Positions 45,986 through 54,155 are shown, counted from the stretch's first letter. The stretch: 64,000 nucleotides of DNA from Streptomyces dengpaensis (GCF_002946835.1 NZ_CP026652.1:6014001-6078000), one strand, 5' to 3'. The notes: a model not told the origin generated them from the sequence alone. Translations and numbers: made by a program.

Positions 45986-46249
45986 ATGATCATCGCCGCC
46001 AGAGCGTTTGTCGAGTGCGAGATCTGCCCGACGACGACAACTGGCTCCCTGACCCGCCGCCGGGCCATCGGCGACCGAGTACGCGCCGAACGGCGCCGCC
46101 AGAACCTCACCCAGGACCAGGTGTGGCAAGCCGCTCGCATCGACCGCCGCACCCTCCAGCACGTTGAGGCCGGCGAGGAAATGAAGCTGGGCACGCTCCT
46201 CCGCATCGCCTGGGTCCTGGACGTCCCGCTCCCCGACCTCATGCAGTGA
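45986..46249 (+). CDS. Small XRE-family HTH protein
   Basis: An 87-aa protein from the ATG at 45986 (MIIAARAFVECEIC); a longer form from GTG 45878 is possible. The Cro/CI-type HTH covers the C-terminal 60 residues: IGDRVRAERRRQNLTQDQVW, ARIDRRTLQHVEAGEEMKLG, TLLRIAWVLDVPLPDLM. It is probably a repressor or accessory regulator of element II. It converges with the methyltransferase gene. Confidence 0.78.
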   Translation: MIIAARAFVECEICPTTTTGSLTRRRAIGDRVRAERRRQNLTQDQVWQAARIDRRTLQHVEAGEEMKLGTLLRIAWVLDVPLPDLMQ

Positions 46250-46338
46250 CCCGCCGCCAGCGTCAGGGGGAGCACTGGCGGCGGACATGGAGCGGCCCCG
46301 GCCGGGATTCCGGTCCGGCCGGGGCCGCGGACTTTGGG

Positions 46339-46992
46339 TCAGGCGCGGGCCTGGACGATGAGGGTGCCGATGTGTCCCGACTCCCGGGCATCCAGCACGG
46401 TCGCCTCCGCCGTCGCGAAGCCAGCCCGGAGCAGATGCCGCTCCCATACCGCGGGCTTGTAGCTGTAGCGGTAGGTGAACATGGCCTTGCCCGCGAAGCC
46501 GCCCTTGTACATGCCCTGTGGCCCGTAGGCGCCCGGGATGGGTGGCGGCTGGGAGAACACGAAGACGCCGTCTGCGGCCAGGCGCTGGCGGACGAGGGGG
46601 AAGAGGCGGGACGGGTCGGTGAACCAGGCCGCGCCGAAGATGGAGTACACCGCGTCGTACCGGTTCTCATCGGCGGTAAGCCAGTCGAGGATCTCGCCCT
46701 GCTCGATCCGTACCCCGAGCGGTGCCCACCGCTCGCCGGCGAGCTGCACCATACGCGGCGACAGGTCGACCCCGGTGGCCTTGACGCCCTGCTGTGCGAG
46801 GTGGGCGAGGGCACGGCCGGTGCCACAGCCGATCTCCAGCACGGACTCCGGCGTGCCGAGGAGTTCAGTGCCGGGGCCGTGGCCGGCGTACTGCGTCCAG
46901 CAGAACGAGGGCTCAGCATCAGACTTGAAGGCGGACTCGGCGAAGGCGTCCCACAGTTCGGTCTCGGCGGGGATGTCGTGGGGTACGGGCAC
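46339..46992 (-). CDS. Class I SAM-dependent methyltransferase
   Basis: A 217-aa enzyme. SAM motif I is VLEIGCGTGRALAHLAQQGV (residues about 51-70), with the acidic post-I residue in VKATGVDLS. Motif II is near RYDAVYSIFGAAWF and motif III in LFPLVRQRLAADGVFVFSQP. It is a small-molecule type methyltransferase; the substrate is unknown. The same strand carries the 47071-48052 genes upstream, with a gap of 78 bp to the next one, and the set may form one operon. Confidence 0.85.
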   Translation of the reverse strand: MPVPHDIPAETELWDAFAESAFKSDAEPSFCWTQYAGHGPGTELLGTPESVLEIGCGTGRALAHLAQQGVKATGVDLSPRMVQLAGERWAPLGVRIEQGEILDWLTADENRYDAVYSIFGAAWFTDPSRLFPLVRQRLAADGVFVFSQPPPIPGAYGPQGMYKGGFAGKAMFTYRYSYKPAVWERHLLRAGFATAEATVLDARESGHIGTLIVQARA

Positions 46993-47070
46993 AACTGTTC
47001 CTCTGGTCGTTGGGGTACGGGCAGCCCCCGCCCTCGGGGAGCCGTGAGGACGGGGGCGACTGTAGCGGGC

Positions 47071-47571
47071 TCAGTGACTGTCGGGGACCTTGTCGTCGCA
47101 AGGTGAGCAGTCCGCGCCGTCGATGGCCCAGAGCTCTTCGTCGATGGCCCATCCCTGGCTCTTCAGGAAGTCGCCGGTGCGCAGGCACAGGCCGTCGCTG
47201 CGGCGCTCGATGAACGGGGCGTGGTGCTTGAACCGGCCGCCGTTGTAGAGGCGGCAGATGCCCCACCAGACAGGTGTGTCGAGGATCAGCTGATGGACGC
47301 CGATGTCGACGAGCTTGCCGACGCCGAGGTGCTGGCCGGGGTTCTCGATGGAGCCCATGACGTACATGACGGCGTTGCCGAGGATCCGTTCGGCCATGTC
47401 GCGGACCATCGTGTGGTCGCGCAGGAGCAGCGCGATCTCGCGGTCCCAGATGGTCATGCCGGAGTCGAAGATGTTGACGGTCAGTTCCGTGATGTGCGGA
47501 GCGACCGCGTTGAGGAGCTCTTGCGGGTCGCGGGTGCGGGTCGTGGTGGAACGCTCTAACGCGACGGTCAC
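47071..47571 (-). CDS. Conserved hypothetical protein of actinomycete mobile elements
   Basis: A 166-aa soluble protein with no motif I recognise. The central part is hydrophobic/aromatic and seems well folded: GMTIWDREIALLLRDHTMVR, GNAVMYVMGSIENPGQHLGV, ILDTPVWWGICRLYNGGRFK. The end carries two cysteines (GADCSPCDDK). The ATG at 47571 is preceded by AGGAGGAAGACG, a good ribosome-binding site. Position beside a methyltransferase suggests a shared pathway, but this is only context. Confidence 0.7.
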   Translation of the reverse strand: MTVALERSTTTRTRDPQELLNAVAPHITELTVNIFDSGMTIWDREIALLLRDHTMVRDMAERILGNAVMYVMGSIENPGQHLGVGKLVDIGVHQLILDTPVWWGICRLYNGGRFKHHAPFIERRSDGLCLRTGDFLKSQGWAIDEELWAIDGADCSPCDDKVPDSH

Positions 47572-47652
47572 GTCTTCCTCCTGTTGTGGACGTATGCCCC
47601 CGGTCGGGGGTGATGGCCCCGGCCGTCCTGAGATACAGGGCGGTCGGGAGTC

Positions 47653-47859
47653 TCAGGGCCCGGTGTCACGCCTGGCCAGCCGGAGAGGCTCGGCGGGCTG
47701 CGACAGTGTGCAGTCCTGCGCTTGGGCGTGGACGATCAGGCGGACGTCAGGGCCGGACGCGCGGGGCAGCCAGCGGACGATGCCGTCCGCGGTGTGCTGG
47801 CCGCAGGCGACGCAGGTGCCCGCGGCGCGCTCGTCCTCGTTGTCCCACATGGGGCTCAT
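47653..47859 (-). CDS. Small CxxC protein, unknown function
   Basis: A 68-aa protein starting MSPMWDNEDERAAGTCVACG, with CVACGQHT (possible half of a zinc site) and a later single Cys. It lies four bases from the next small gene on the same strand. Codon bias in frame looks genuine, but no family was recognised. Confidence 0.5.
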   Translation of the reverse strand: MSPMWDNEDERAAGTCVACGQHTADGIVRWLPRASGPDVRLIVHAQAQDCTLSQPAEPLRLARRDTGP

Positions 47860-47863
47860 CCGG

Positions 47864-48052
47864 TCACCCGCCCTTCACGCAGCGAGAGCATGCGCACGGT
47901 GGGTAGGCCAGGCTGGACACGGGTTGGTCGGCGGGCGGGAGCGCGCGGGAGCGGATGGGTGTGCGCTCCATCGTCTCGGGGTTGACGCGGTAGACCGTGA
48001 TGGTCAGACCGGGGTGCATGCTGTCGCTGCCTGTATCGGTCACGATACTCAC
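47864..48052 (-). CDS. Small hypothetical protein
   Basis: A 62-aa protein: HPGLTITVYRVNPETMERTP, then SSLAYPPCACSRCVKGG with three closely spaced cysteines at the end. It is immediately upstream of the CxxC protein and probably co-transcribed. Similar short proteins occur in Streptomyces AICEs and phages; function unknown. Confidence 0.5.
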   Translation of the reverse strand: MSIVTDTGSDSMHPGLTITVYRVNPETMERTPIRSRALPPADQPVSSLAYPPCACSRCVKGG

Positions 48053-48161
48053 AGTCGCCCTGCCAGGGGCAGTTCCGCGGCGTCGGTGCAGGCGTCAAAC
48101 CGACGACATGCGGGGCGTCATTTCGGTGTCATTCCAAGGGTTTGAGGTCTACCGTGATCGC

Positions 48162-48923
48162 ATGGCCACACCGAACAGCGCACTGCGAGCGGTCCGTATG
48201 GGCATGCTCCTGTCCCAAGATGACTTCGCCCGTGCCGTCCGTGAGGCCGGCGCCCGGGTCGGCATCCCCAACGACGCCAACAAGCGGCTCATCCAGCGGT
48301 GGGAATCCGGCGCCACCACCGCCCCGCGCCCCGTGTACGCCCGCGCCTTGGAGGACGTCACCGGCCTGCCTATTGAGTCACTCGGCTTCACAGGCACCGT
48401 GCCCATGGCGCGCGTCTCCGACGACGGCCGCGGCGGACACGACATGGAACCCGGAGCGAACGGAGTTGCCCCCGCCGCCAGCGCACCGCAGGCCGTGCCG
48501 CAGGCCTCCTCCCGCAACTACTCGGGGGTGTGGCTGTCGCGGTACGAGTACTTCTCCAGCGGCCGGGACTCGGCCTTCACAGGCCTGCACTACGTGGTGG
48601 TACTGCAGCACGGCAACCGGCTCACCGTCCGCTCCCTGCCTGGCTCGTCGGACTCTCCGCTGACCATGGATCTGGAGATCGACGGGCACGTCGCCACTGG
48701 CACGTGGACGGAGCAGACCGCGTCCGAGGGCTACTACCGAGGCGCCCGCTACCACGGCGCGATCCAGCTGCTTGTCGAGCCGACCGGGCGCCGCATGACG
48801 GGCAAGTGGGTGGGCTTCGGCAAGGAGTTCGACGTCAACACCGGACCGTGGGAACTCGTCTTCCAGGACGCATCGACGAACAAGGCGACGCTCGCCGCCT
48901 ACGATCGCCGACCCGAGGCCTGA
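48162..48923 (+). CDS. XRE-family HTH regulator with beta-rich C-terminal domain
   Basis: A 253-aa protein. Residues 1-75 are an HTH (ALRAVRMGMLLSQDDFARAV, KRLIQRWESGATTAPRPVYA). After a Pro/Ala linker, residues 120-245 form a beta-rich lipocalin-like domain (NYSGVWLSRYEYFSSGRDSA, LTMDLEIDGHVATGTWTEQT, MTGKWVGFGKEFDVNTGPWE) that may bind a ligand. The ATG at 48162 is used. Two in-frame upstream codons were rejected because they lie in the divergent promoter of the small genes. It is followed by a strong terminator. Confidence 0.8.
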   Translation: MATPNSALRAVRMGMLLSQDDFARAVREAGARVGIPNDANKRLIQRWESGATTAPRPVYARALEDVTGLPIESLGFTGTVPMARVSDDGRGGHDMEPGANGVAPAASAPQAVPQASSRNYSGVWLSRYEYFSSGRDSAFTGLHYVVVLQHGNRLTVRSLPGSSDSPLTMDLEIDGHVATGTWTEQTASEGYYRGARYHGAIQLLVEPTGRRMTGKWVGFGKEFDVNTGPWELVFQDASTNKATLAAYDRRPEA

Positions 48924-49648
48924 CCGGACACGACGAAACGCCCCCAACCACGGTCGTGGTGACCGTGGTTGGGGGCGTCTTCGCGCGTACTCGCGGCGGG
49001 TCGGGTCAAGCCCCATGGACAGCAGGCCATTGGTGCCATTGCCGGGCTCGGGGTCGGGTGCGCCGTCGCGACGGCAGACGAGCGCGTCGGGGTCGTAGGA
49101 CGGGGCCTCGAGGTGGTAGCCGCCGGGCAGGTCTGGCCGTCGCGACCGTCGGCGCCGTCGCTTCCATCCTGGCCCGGTGGCCCGCTCGGACCAGGGACGG
49201 TGGAGTCTGCCCCCGGTGGGCCGGCCGGTCCCGAGGGGCCGGGCACTGTGGAGTCCGTGCCGTCCCGGCCGGGCGCCCCGGATGCGCCGGGCGATGGGGT
49301 GATGGTGGGGGCAGGCTTCCCGGGATCACCCTTCGGGCCAGGCGGGCCCGGGATCGGCACCGGAACCTCGGCACGGTCGGGCAAGTCCTTGACGGCCTTG
49401 GTCGGGTCAGGGGCCACCGGTGTCCCGCCCCGGGCTTTCACCTGCTCCCGCAGCGCCCGCACATCCCCAGCGAGCGTGGACACGGCGGTGCCCCGCAGGT
49501 CTGCCTCCGCAGCGAGCTGGTCGGCGCGCGACGCTTCTAACTGGACGCGCACGTACACGAGGAGCACGGCGCCGGTGAGGGCCAGCAGGAACGCGAGGAG
49601 CGCGATCGGCTTCCAGCGCCGGGCCAGCACTCGCTCAGTGCGCGTCAC
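48899..49648 (-). pseudogene. Membrane-anchored collagen-like (Gly-X-Y) protein, frameshifted near its end
   Basis: From the GTG at 49648: a membrane helix (PIALLAFLLALTGAVLLVYV), a short coiled coil (ADQLAAEADLRGTAVSTLAG), then about 24 Gly-X-Y triplets (GPPGPKGDPGKP, GPSGPAGPPGAD, GPSGPPGQDGSDGADGRDGQ). The usual ending GYHLEAPSYDPDALVCRRDG lies in the next frame from about 49125, so one base has been lost. The present frame runs through the terminator to 48899. It is coupled to the upstream gene by a GTGA overlap. In phage and AICE contexts such proteins sit beside lysis genes. Confidence 0.7.
48938..48978. terminator. Strong bidirectional terminator
   Basis: A 16-bp perfect stem, ACGCCCCCAACCACGG (48938-48953) with its complement at 48963-48978 and a 9-nt loop. 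It serves the XRE gene and the convergent collagen-like gene. Confidence 0.85.
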
Positions 49649-49911
49649 GGCGTACCTCCCAACGACTGGACGATCAGCCGTAGACGTGCCGACTCTGCGC
49701 GCTCGGTGGCGAGTTCGGTTTTGAGCGTGGCCACCTCGGTGCGCAGTTCCTTGCGCTCTTCCTGCAGTTGGTCCGTGAGGCTGTTGAAGCCGGTCACTGC
49801 GTTGCCCTCCCTCTGGGCGCGTCCTGCGACCTTCGAGCCGTACATGGCTGCCGCCCCGGACACCACGGCGCTGCCGATCACGCCGAGGGCTGTGGCGAGG
49901 GCGGCATCCAT
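49645..49911 (-). CDS. Small membrane/coiled-coil protein of a phage-like cassette
   Basis: An 88-aa protein: an N-terminal hydrophobic helix (AALATALGVIGSAVVSGAAA) followed by a coiled coil (NSLTDQLQEERKELRTEVAT, LKTELATERAESARLRLIVQ). Its stop overlaps the start of the collagen-like gene, and it follows the holin-like gene by 31 bp. It may be a spanin- or holin-associated protein; function not proven. Confidence 0.65.
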   Translation of the reverse strand: MDAALATALGVIGSAVVSGAAAMYGSKVAGRAQREGNAVTGFNSLTDQLQEERKELRTEVATLKTELATERAESARLRLIVQSLGGTP

Positions 49912-49942
49912 GCCACCTCCAAGACGCGCGCATCGGGCAGGG

Positions 49943-50140
49943 TCAGGCCTCCGTACCGGAGCCGCTGGACGACTGCCGGTTGGGCACCGCCCACGTGAAG
50001 CCGAGCGCAGCGAGGATGGCGAGGCCCGCGGCCCAGCCCTCCGCGGCCGTGATGGTGTCGTCAGCGAGGGCCGTCGACAGAGTGCTGGCGCCCGCGACCA
50101 CCGCGGCGACGACCGCCTTCCACATCTTCGAAATCTTCAT
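49943..50140 (-). CDS. Holin-like small membrane protein
   Basis: A 65-aa protein: MKISKMWKAVVAAVVAGAST, an amphipathic segment with DDTITAAEG, then a second hydrophobic helix (WAAGLAILAALGFTWAVPN). This layout matches holins of actinomycete phages, which open the membrane for the endolysin. The endolysin remnant lies upstream on the same strand and the genes are only 2 bp apart or less. Confidence 0.65.
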   Translation of the reverse strand: MKISKMWKAVVAAVVAGASTLSTALADDTITAAEGWAAGLAILAALGFTWAVPNRQSSSGSGTEA

Positions 50141-50142
50141 GG

Positions 50143-50437
50143 TCAGGACTCCTGTCCGGTGACGTCGACCGACACCTTCACGACGGCGTCAGCGATGGCC
50201 TGCTGCACGGCTGCCACGACGGCCGCCGTGTCCACGTTCTTGCCGAGCTGCCCCGCCAGGGCCGCGATCGCAGCGGACTGTGCGGCCTCCGTCGCGCGCA
50301 CCGCGTCGATCCGCTTGAGGATCTCGGTGACCGAACTGGACAGAGTCCAGGTCGGATTGCTCGCCGGGGCGCCAGGGACGGAGATGATTCCGTTCCTTCT
50401 TCAGCACCGCCGTAGCGATCTCATCGACCGTGGGCAT
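50143..50437 (-). pseudogene. Small phage-like protein, frameshifted
   Basis: Starts MPTVDEIATAVLKK at 50437 with GAGGAGG as ribosome-binding site. After a one-base insertion near 50395 the sensible frame continues GIISVPGAPASNPTWTLSSS, VTEILKRIDAVRATEAAQSA, GKNVDTAAVVAAVQQAIADA to a stop at 50143, two bases before the holin ATG. It resembles short tail- or endolysin-associated proteins of Streptomyces phages. Confidence 0.6.
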
Positions 50438-50892
50438 GTTGTCCTCCTCGGTGGTTGTGCCAGTTGCGCGGGCGACGATGCCCGGGAACACGACGGTCTT
50501 GAACTGCTCGATACGGGCCGGGCCGGGGCAGGCGTGCTCGTTGGGGTTCCACGCGCTGAACTGCTTGTGCCAGCCGAATCCGGGGTCGTCGGCGGTGCGG
50601 CACAGCGCAGCGGGATGCCGTGCTCCTTGTGCAGCCACACCCCGAGCTTGATCAGCTGCTCGACCTGCTCGCCGGTCCACTTGTCGGTCGCGCCCAGGTT
50701 GGACGCGGTCTCGATCGACACTGCGCCAGTGCCGTCGGCGCGCCTGTTCGCCGCGGCGTTCGCGTCCGCGCGGGTCTGCGTGCCGATGAACTGGGCGAGG
50801 TCGCCCGCGTAGCCGAGGCCGAAGTGCGACTCGAGGTTCGTCGAGTCGCGCCAGTACTCGAACGTGCGGCGCGCGGTCCACGGGGGGCGCAT
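50438..50892 (-). pseudogene. N-acetylmuramoyl-L-alanine amidase-like endolysin, truncated and frameshifted
   Basis: The remnant reads RRTFEYWRDSTNLESHFGLG, IETASNLGATDKWTGEQVEQ, LIKLGVWLHKEHGIP. After a frameshift near 50600 it continues TADDPGFGWHKQFSAWNPNE, HACPGPARIEQFKTVVFPGI. This is the C-terminal part of a phage-type amidase with the CPGP zinc-site segment. The N-terminal His-containing part is missing and replaced by unrelated sequence. It would have degraded peptidoglycan at lysis. Confidence 0.65.
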
Positions 50893-51166
50893 CCGGCAGG
50901 GAGGCCAGATTTTCCAGGGAAGATTCGATCACAGCACCCCATGTATAAGAGGGCTCCGGCATGCTGTCATGTGGTACGAGTTGATCGATAGAGACACCGG
51001 TCCATAGCGCTCCCGACCCATCGTCGTCACTACGCCAAACGACGGCCCTGCGCAGGTCTTCGTAATCGGGATATTTGGAAGGGCGCTCGTCGGTGACCAA
51101 CGCTGACAACTGCCGACAGCTCAGCAGCAGTTCAGAGCGGTAATCGAGTAGAAGGCCGCAGGTCAC
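50893..51166 (-). pseudogene. N-terminal fragment of an unidentified protein joined to the endolysin remnant
   Basis: An open frame from 51166: MTCGLLLDYRSELLLSCRQL, SKYPDYEDLRRAVVWRSDDD, LWTGVSIDQLVPHDSMPEPS. It looks like real coding sequence of lower GC content than its surroundings and breaks off at the amidase remnant. No family recognised. Confidence 0.4.
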
Positions 51167-51445
51167 GGCCGCCGCCGGTCAGTTGCGGCTGAGCTGGACC
51201 ACCCTCTCCTCAGCCAGGGCGTGCCCCCGAACACTGCGCGGACGGCAGTGACGCCCGACGGTAGCCACACCCCAGCGGACACGCATGGCATCGGCGGAAG
51301 CTCGCCGCCGGCAGTCGCGCCTATTGGGCGGTTAGAAGTTGTTGTCTTTCCGGACTTGAGGGCTGCGTTTCCGCTGGTCGGGCGTAGGGCCGGAGGTCCC
51401 GTGGGAGTAGTGGCCTGTCGTGCTGTCGCTCCCGGGAGGTCGTGG

Positions 51446-51982
51446 ATGCCGTCGGTGGCTGGTCTGTTGGAACAGCGTGAGCTGGGTGCCCGCCGTCGCG
51501 TGGACGAGCTGCGTGAGGAGGCCGACCGTATCCAGGCCGAGTTGGCCGTGGCCGAGCTGGAATGGCAGGAGTGGGTGATCGCCCGCAGGCGGGTCGTTAC
51601 GGTGCTGGCTTCGGACGGCGGCGATACCGCCAGCACGGAGTTCACTCCGGATGTGCGGGATGCGGCTGCGCCGTCGGCGCCCCGGGATGCGGTGAAGCCG
51701 AAGTCGCAGGTGCCCATGTGGCGTGAAGGGCAGCCCTGGTCGGTGCTGTCGGCGGACTACCAGCGCATCCTGCAGGCGGCCGGAGACCGAGCCCGGCTCG
51801 GTCAAGGGCCGCTGACCTGCCAGGAGATGGCCGCAGCGTTCGGCATGGACGTGGTGCCGGCGCGGGTGGAGGCACTGCGGTCGAAGGCGAAACGCCTGGT
51901 CGCGCGGGGCTGGCTGGCCGAGCCCGCGCCGGGCCGGTTCACCCTCGCGCAGGGTGTGGCCGGGCCAGGCGGCGCGTCATGA
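51446..51982 (+). CDS. Transposon-associated hypothetical protein
   Basis: A 178-aa protein: a helical N-terminal half (GLLEQRELGARRRVDELREE, ADRIQAELAVAELEWQEWVI) and a C-terminal winged-helix-like part (DYQRILQAAGDRARLGQGPL, TCQEMAAAFGMDVVPARVEA, KRLVARGWLAEPAPGRFTLA). I recognise this type as occurring repeatedly next to transposases in Streptomyces. The ATG at 51446 follows CGGGAGG. Its end overlaps the convergent transposase gene by 44 bp, so both may belong to one mobile unit. Confidence 0.65.
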   Translation: MPSVAGLLEQRELGARRRVDELREEADRIQAELAVAELEWQEWVIARRRVVTVLASDGGDTASTEFTPDVRDAAAPSAPRDAVKPKSQVPMWREGQPWSVLSADYQRILQAAGDRARLGQGPLTCQEMAAAFGMDVVPARVEALRSKAKRLVARGWLAEPAPGRFTLAQGVAGPGGAS

Positions 51983-52856
51983 GCAAGATCATCGACCAGT
52001 AGACCATCGCCTCGGCGCTGGCGGTGCGGCGCTCGAAGTCGCGCACCAGGCGACGGGTGCGCATCAGGTGGGCGAAGAACCGCTCGACGATCCACCGCTT
52101 GGGCAGCACCACGAACCCCTTCTGGTCGTCGCTGCGTCTGACGATCGCCAGGACCAGCGCGAGCGTGGCCAGGCAGTACTCGACGAGGCTGCCGGTGTAG
52201 CCGCCATCAGCCCAGACCAGGGCCAACCGATGGTGCGCGTCCGCGACTTGGTGCAGCAGGACCCGGGCGGCGGCGCGGTCGCCGGTGTCCGCAGCGGTGA
52301 CCATCACCCCCAGCAGCAGGCCGAGCGTGTCGACCACGACGTGCCGCTTGCGCCCGTTGATCAGCTTGCCGCCGTCGAACCCGCGGCTGTCAGAGCCGAC
52401 GACGGCGTCCGCCTTGACCGACTGCGAGTCGATCACACCGGCCGTCGGCTCCGCGTCGCGGCCCAACTTCTCGCGGACCTTGGCGCGCAGCCGGTCGTGG
52501 AACTCCTTGACCATGCCGTGGTCGCGCCAGCGGCGGAAGAACGCATACACCCGGTCCCACGGCGGGAAGTCGGCCGGCATCGCCCGCCACTTGATGCCAT
52601 TGTCGACCAGGTAGCGGATCGCATCGAGTATCGCCCGGTGGCAGTACGCCTCCGGCTGCCCTCCCCGTCCGCGCATCCAGCCAGGCACCGGCAACAACGG
52701 CCGGATGGCCGCCCACTCCGCGTCCGTCATATCCGTCGGATAACGCGGCTGCCTGGACCCGTTGTCGGCGGCGTTTCCGAACCGGTGAGCCAGACAGTCA
52801 CACTCCAGCATGACTGAACTGGACTGCCCGCCCGTCGACACGGAACACTGCGGCAC
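51939..52856 (-). CDS. IS5-family DDE transposase
   Basis: A transposase of up to 305 aa (a start at the ATG of MTDAEWAAIRPLLPVPGWMR, residue 43, is likely). A DUF4096-type N-terminal domain with AILDAIRYLVDNGIKWRAMP and WDRVYAFFRRWRDHGMVKEF precedes the DDE core. The first Asp is in AGVIDSQSVKAD, the second in VWADGGYTG, and the Glu in WIVERFFAHLMRTRRLVRDF. No frameshift is visible. The terminal inverted repeats are not obvious; a 13-bp perfect inverted repeat lies just outside its 5' end. Confidence 0.88.
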   Translation of the reverse strand: MPQCSVSTGGQSSSVMLECDCLAHRFGNAADNGSRQPRYPTDMTDAEWAAIRPLLPVPGWMRGRGGQPEAYCHRAILDAIRYLVDNGIKWRAMPADFPPWDRVYAFFRRWRDHGMVKEFHDRLRAKVREKLGRDAEPTAGVIDSQSVKADAVVGSDSRGFDGGKLINGRKRHVVVDTLGLLLGVMVTAADTGDRAAARVLLHQVADAHHRLALVWADGGYTGSLVEYCLATLALVLAIVRRSDDQKGFVVLPKRWIVERFFAHLMRTRRLVRDFERRTASAEAMVYWSMILLMTRRLARPHPARG

Positions 52857-52914
52857 CAGGGCCTCCTGATGTTGCTCGGTGATTCGACACCAACGAGCTG
52901 TTCAGGAGGCCCTG
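52857..52914. repeat. 13-bp perfect inverted repeat beside the transposase
   Basis: CAGGGCCTCCTGA (52857-52869) and TCAGGAGGCCCTG (52902-52914), 32 bp apart, directly adjoining the transposase N-terminus. It may be an IS end structure or a hairpin. Confidence 0.6.
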
Positions 52915-53034
52915 CTCGTATGCGCCGAGCACCCCGCGACCACCCAATCGGGACTCCCGTGCGATCGACAAACCCCAAGATCGGTACGACAACAGCTACT
53001 TACACATCGTCAGGCGACCAGCTCGGGAGACCTC

Positions 53035-53202
53035 ATGAGCACTGTCCACGTACGCATCGGAGACCACCGGACCAAGTACCACACTGACGCCGACTGTCCG
53101 TCGTTGAACGGGAAGCAGGACACCTACATGGGGCAGGATTCGATGTCGGAGGACAAGGCCAAGGAACAGGGGCTCACAGCCTGCCAGCACTGCAAGAGGT
53201 AG
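53035..53202 (+). CDS. Small cysteine protein, possibly metal-binding
   Basis: A 55-aa protein: TKYHTDADCPSLNGKQDTYM and AKEQGLTACQHCKR. The HxxxDCPSL ... GLxxCxxC pattern resembles short zinc-binding domains of Ada type, in which one Cys/His pair and one CxxC bind a metal. The ATG at 53035 has GGGAGA upstream. Function unknown. Confidence 0.6.
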   Translation: MSTVHVRIGDHRTKYHTDADCPSLNGKQDTYMGQDSMSEDKAKEQGLTACQHCKR

Positions 53203-53610
53203 CAGTGCGAGCGCCACGGCTGGCCGGTCGTCTTCGCCCAAACTACTGACGGCAGTGAAGGCAGCGTTGATGGCAACGACGACGGACGTCAGCGCCGCTG
53301 GGCGGCCCGGCACGGTAGCGACAGGGTGCCGCCGGGCCCTCCGAATAAGGTGTGCCCGCATCTTCTAAGCGCCTGGTCTCACAGCGCGTGCCACAGCCGT
53401 GCCAGATAGAGCGGTCAACCACGGTCAACAGCGGCTCGCATCAGCTGAGATGTGCCGGTGACCTGCGAGCTCTTCAGAGCTGGGGTGACCTGCGCACCAG
53501 GGTCCTTCCTCATCCCCGCCCCTACAAGGCCGCGGTGTCCGGTCTGCAGCTGGGGCCCACGTAGTCAGCCAGTAGCCTGCGGCCAACAGCCCGCCGACCT
53601 TGGAGGCTCC
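53203..53610. other. Region with a decayed attachment site
   Basis: A 408-bp stretch with no credible gene. Its right half (53388-53563) resembles the element right arm and attachment core seen at 45290-45463; the left half shows nothing recognisable. Confidence 0.5.
53388..53563. repeat. Decayed right arm and att site
   Basis: GCGTGCCACAGCCGTGCCAG then GCGGTCAACCACGGTCAACA parallels the arm before att copy 2. About 120 bp later CCCCTACAAGGCCGCGGTGT then CCGGT..GGGGCCCACG stands where the core should be, with many substitutions. Confidence 0.6.
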
Positions 53611-54155
53611 GTGGCCCATGCTGCTCTCACCGAACCGGATCGGCTGTGGTCGGCGCAGGAGGTCTTGTTGCGTCCCAGCCCGGTGCCGGCGGCGGCCGGG
53701 GTCTACGGGTGGTACTTCGAGAAGGCTCCCTGTGCAGACCTCGCTGCCGGGCGCCTGCTCTACGTCAGGATAGCCCCGCGGTACATGGCGAACCGGACCA
53801 GCACGCAGAATCTCCGCAAGCGCGTGCGGTATCACTACCGGGGCAATGCGGCCGGATCGACGCTTCGCCTCACGCTCGGTTGCCTGCTCGGGCTTGAGTT
53901 GCGCCGCGTAGGCAGCGGGAAGCGCATGACCTTCGGCAAGGCCGGGAGGCCTCCCTCAGTCAGTGGATGGCGGAGAACGCCCGAGTGTGCTGGATCGAGC
54001 AAGCCGAACCGTGGACCATGGAGTCGGAGCTCATCTCTCAACTCGACCTGCCTCTGAACCTCGACCAGAACCGGCACAACCCGTTCCACGGCCGTCTCAA
54101 GGAGCTGAGACCCCAAGCCCGCCAGCGAGCACGGGAGTTGGCCGTCAGTGCATAG
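53611..54155 (+). pseudogene. GIY-YIG-type nuclease family protein, frameshifted
   Basis: From the GTG at 53611 (TTGGAGG upstream): PVPAAAGVYGWYFEKAPCAD, GRLLYVRIAPRYMANRTSTQ, LRKRVRYHYRGNAAGSTLRL, ELRRVGSGKRMTFGK. A frameshift near 53945 follows, then LSQWMAENARVCWIEQAEPW, LISQLDLPLNLDQNRHNPFH to a stop at 54155. The VYGWYF and LLYV pair corresponds to the GIY-YIG signature, with the Arg in RIRYH-like position. Joined, the product would be about 181 aa. A single indel has inactivated it unless ribosomes slip. Confidence 0.75.
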
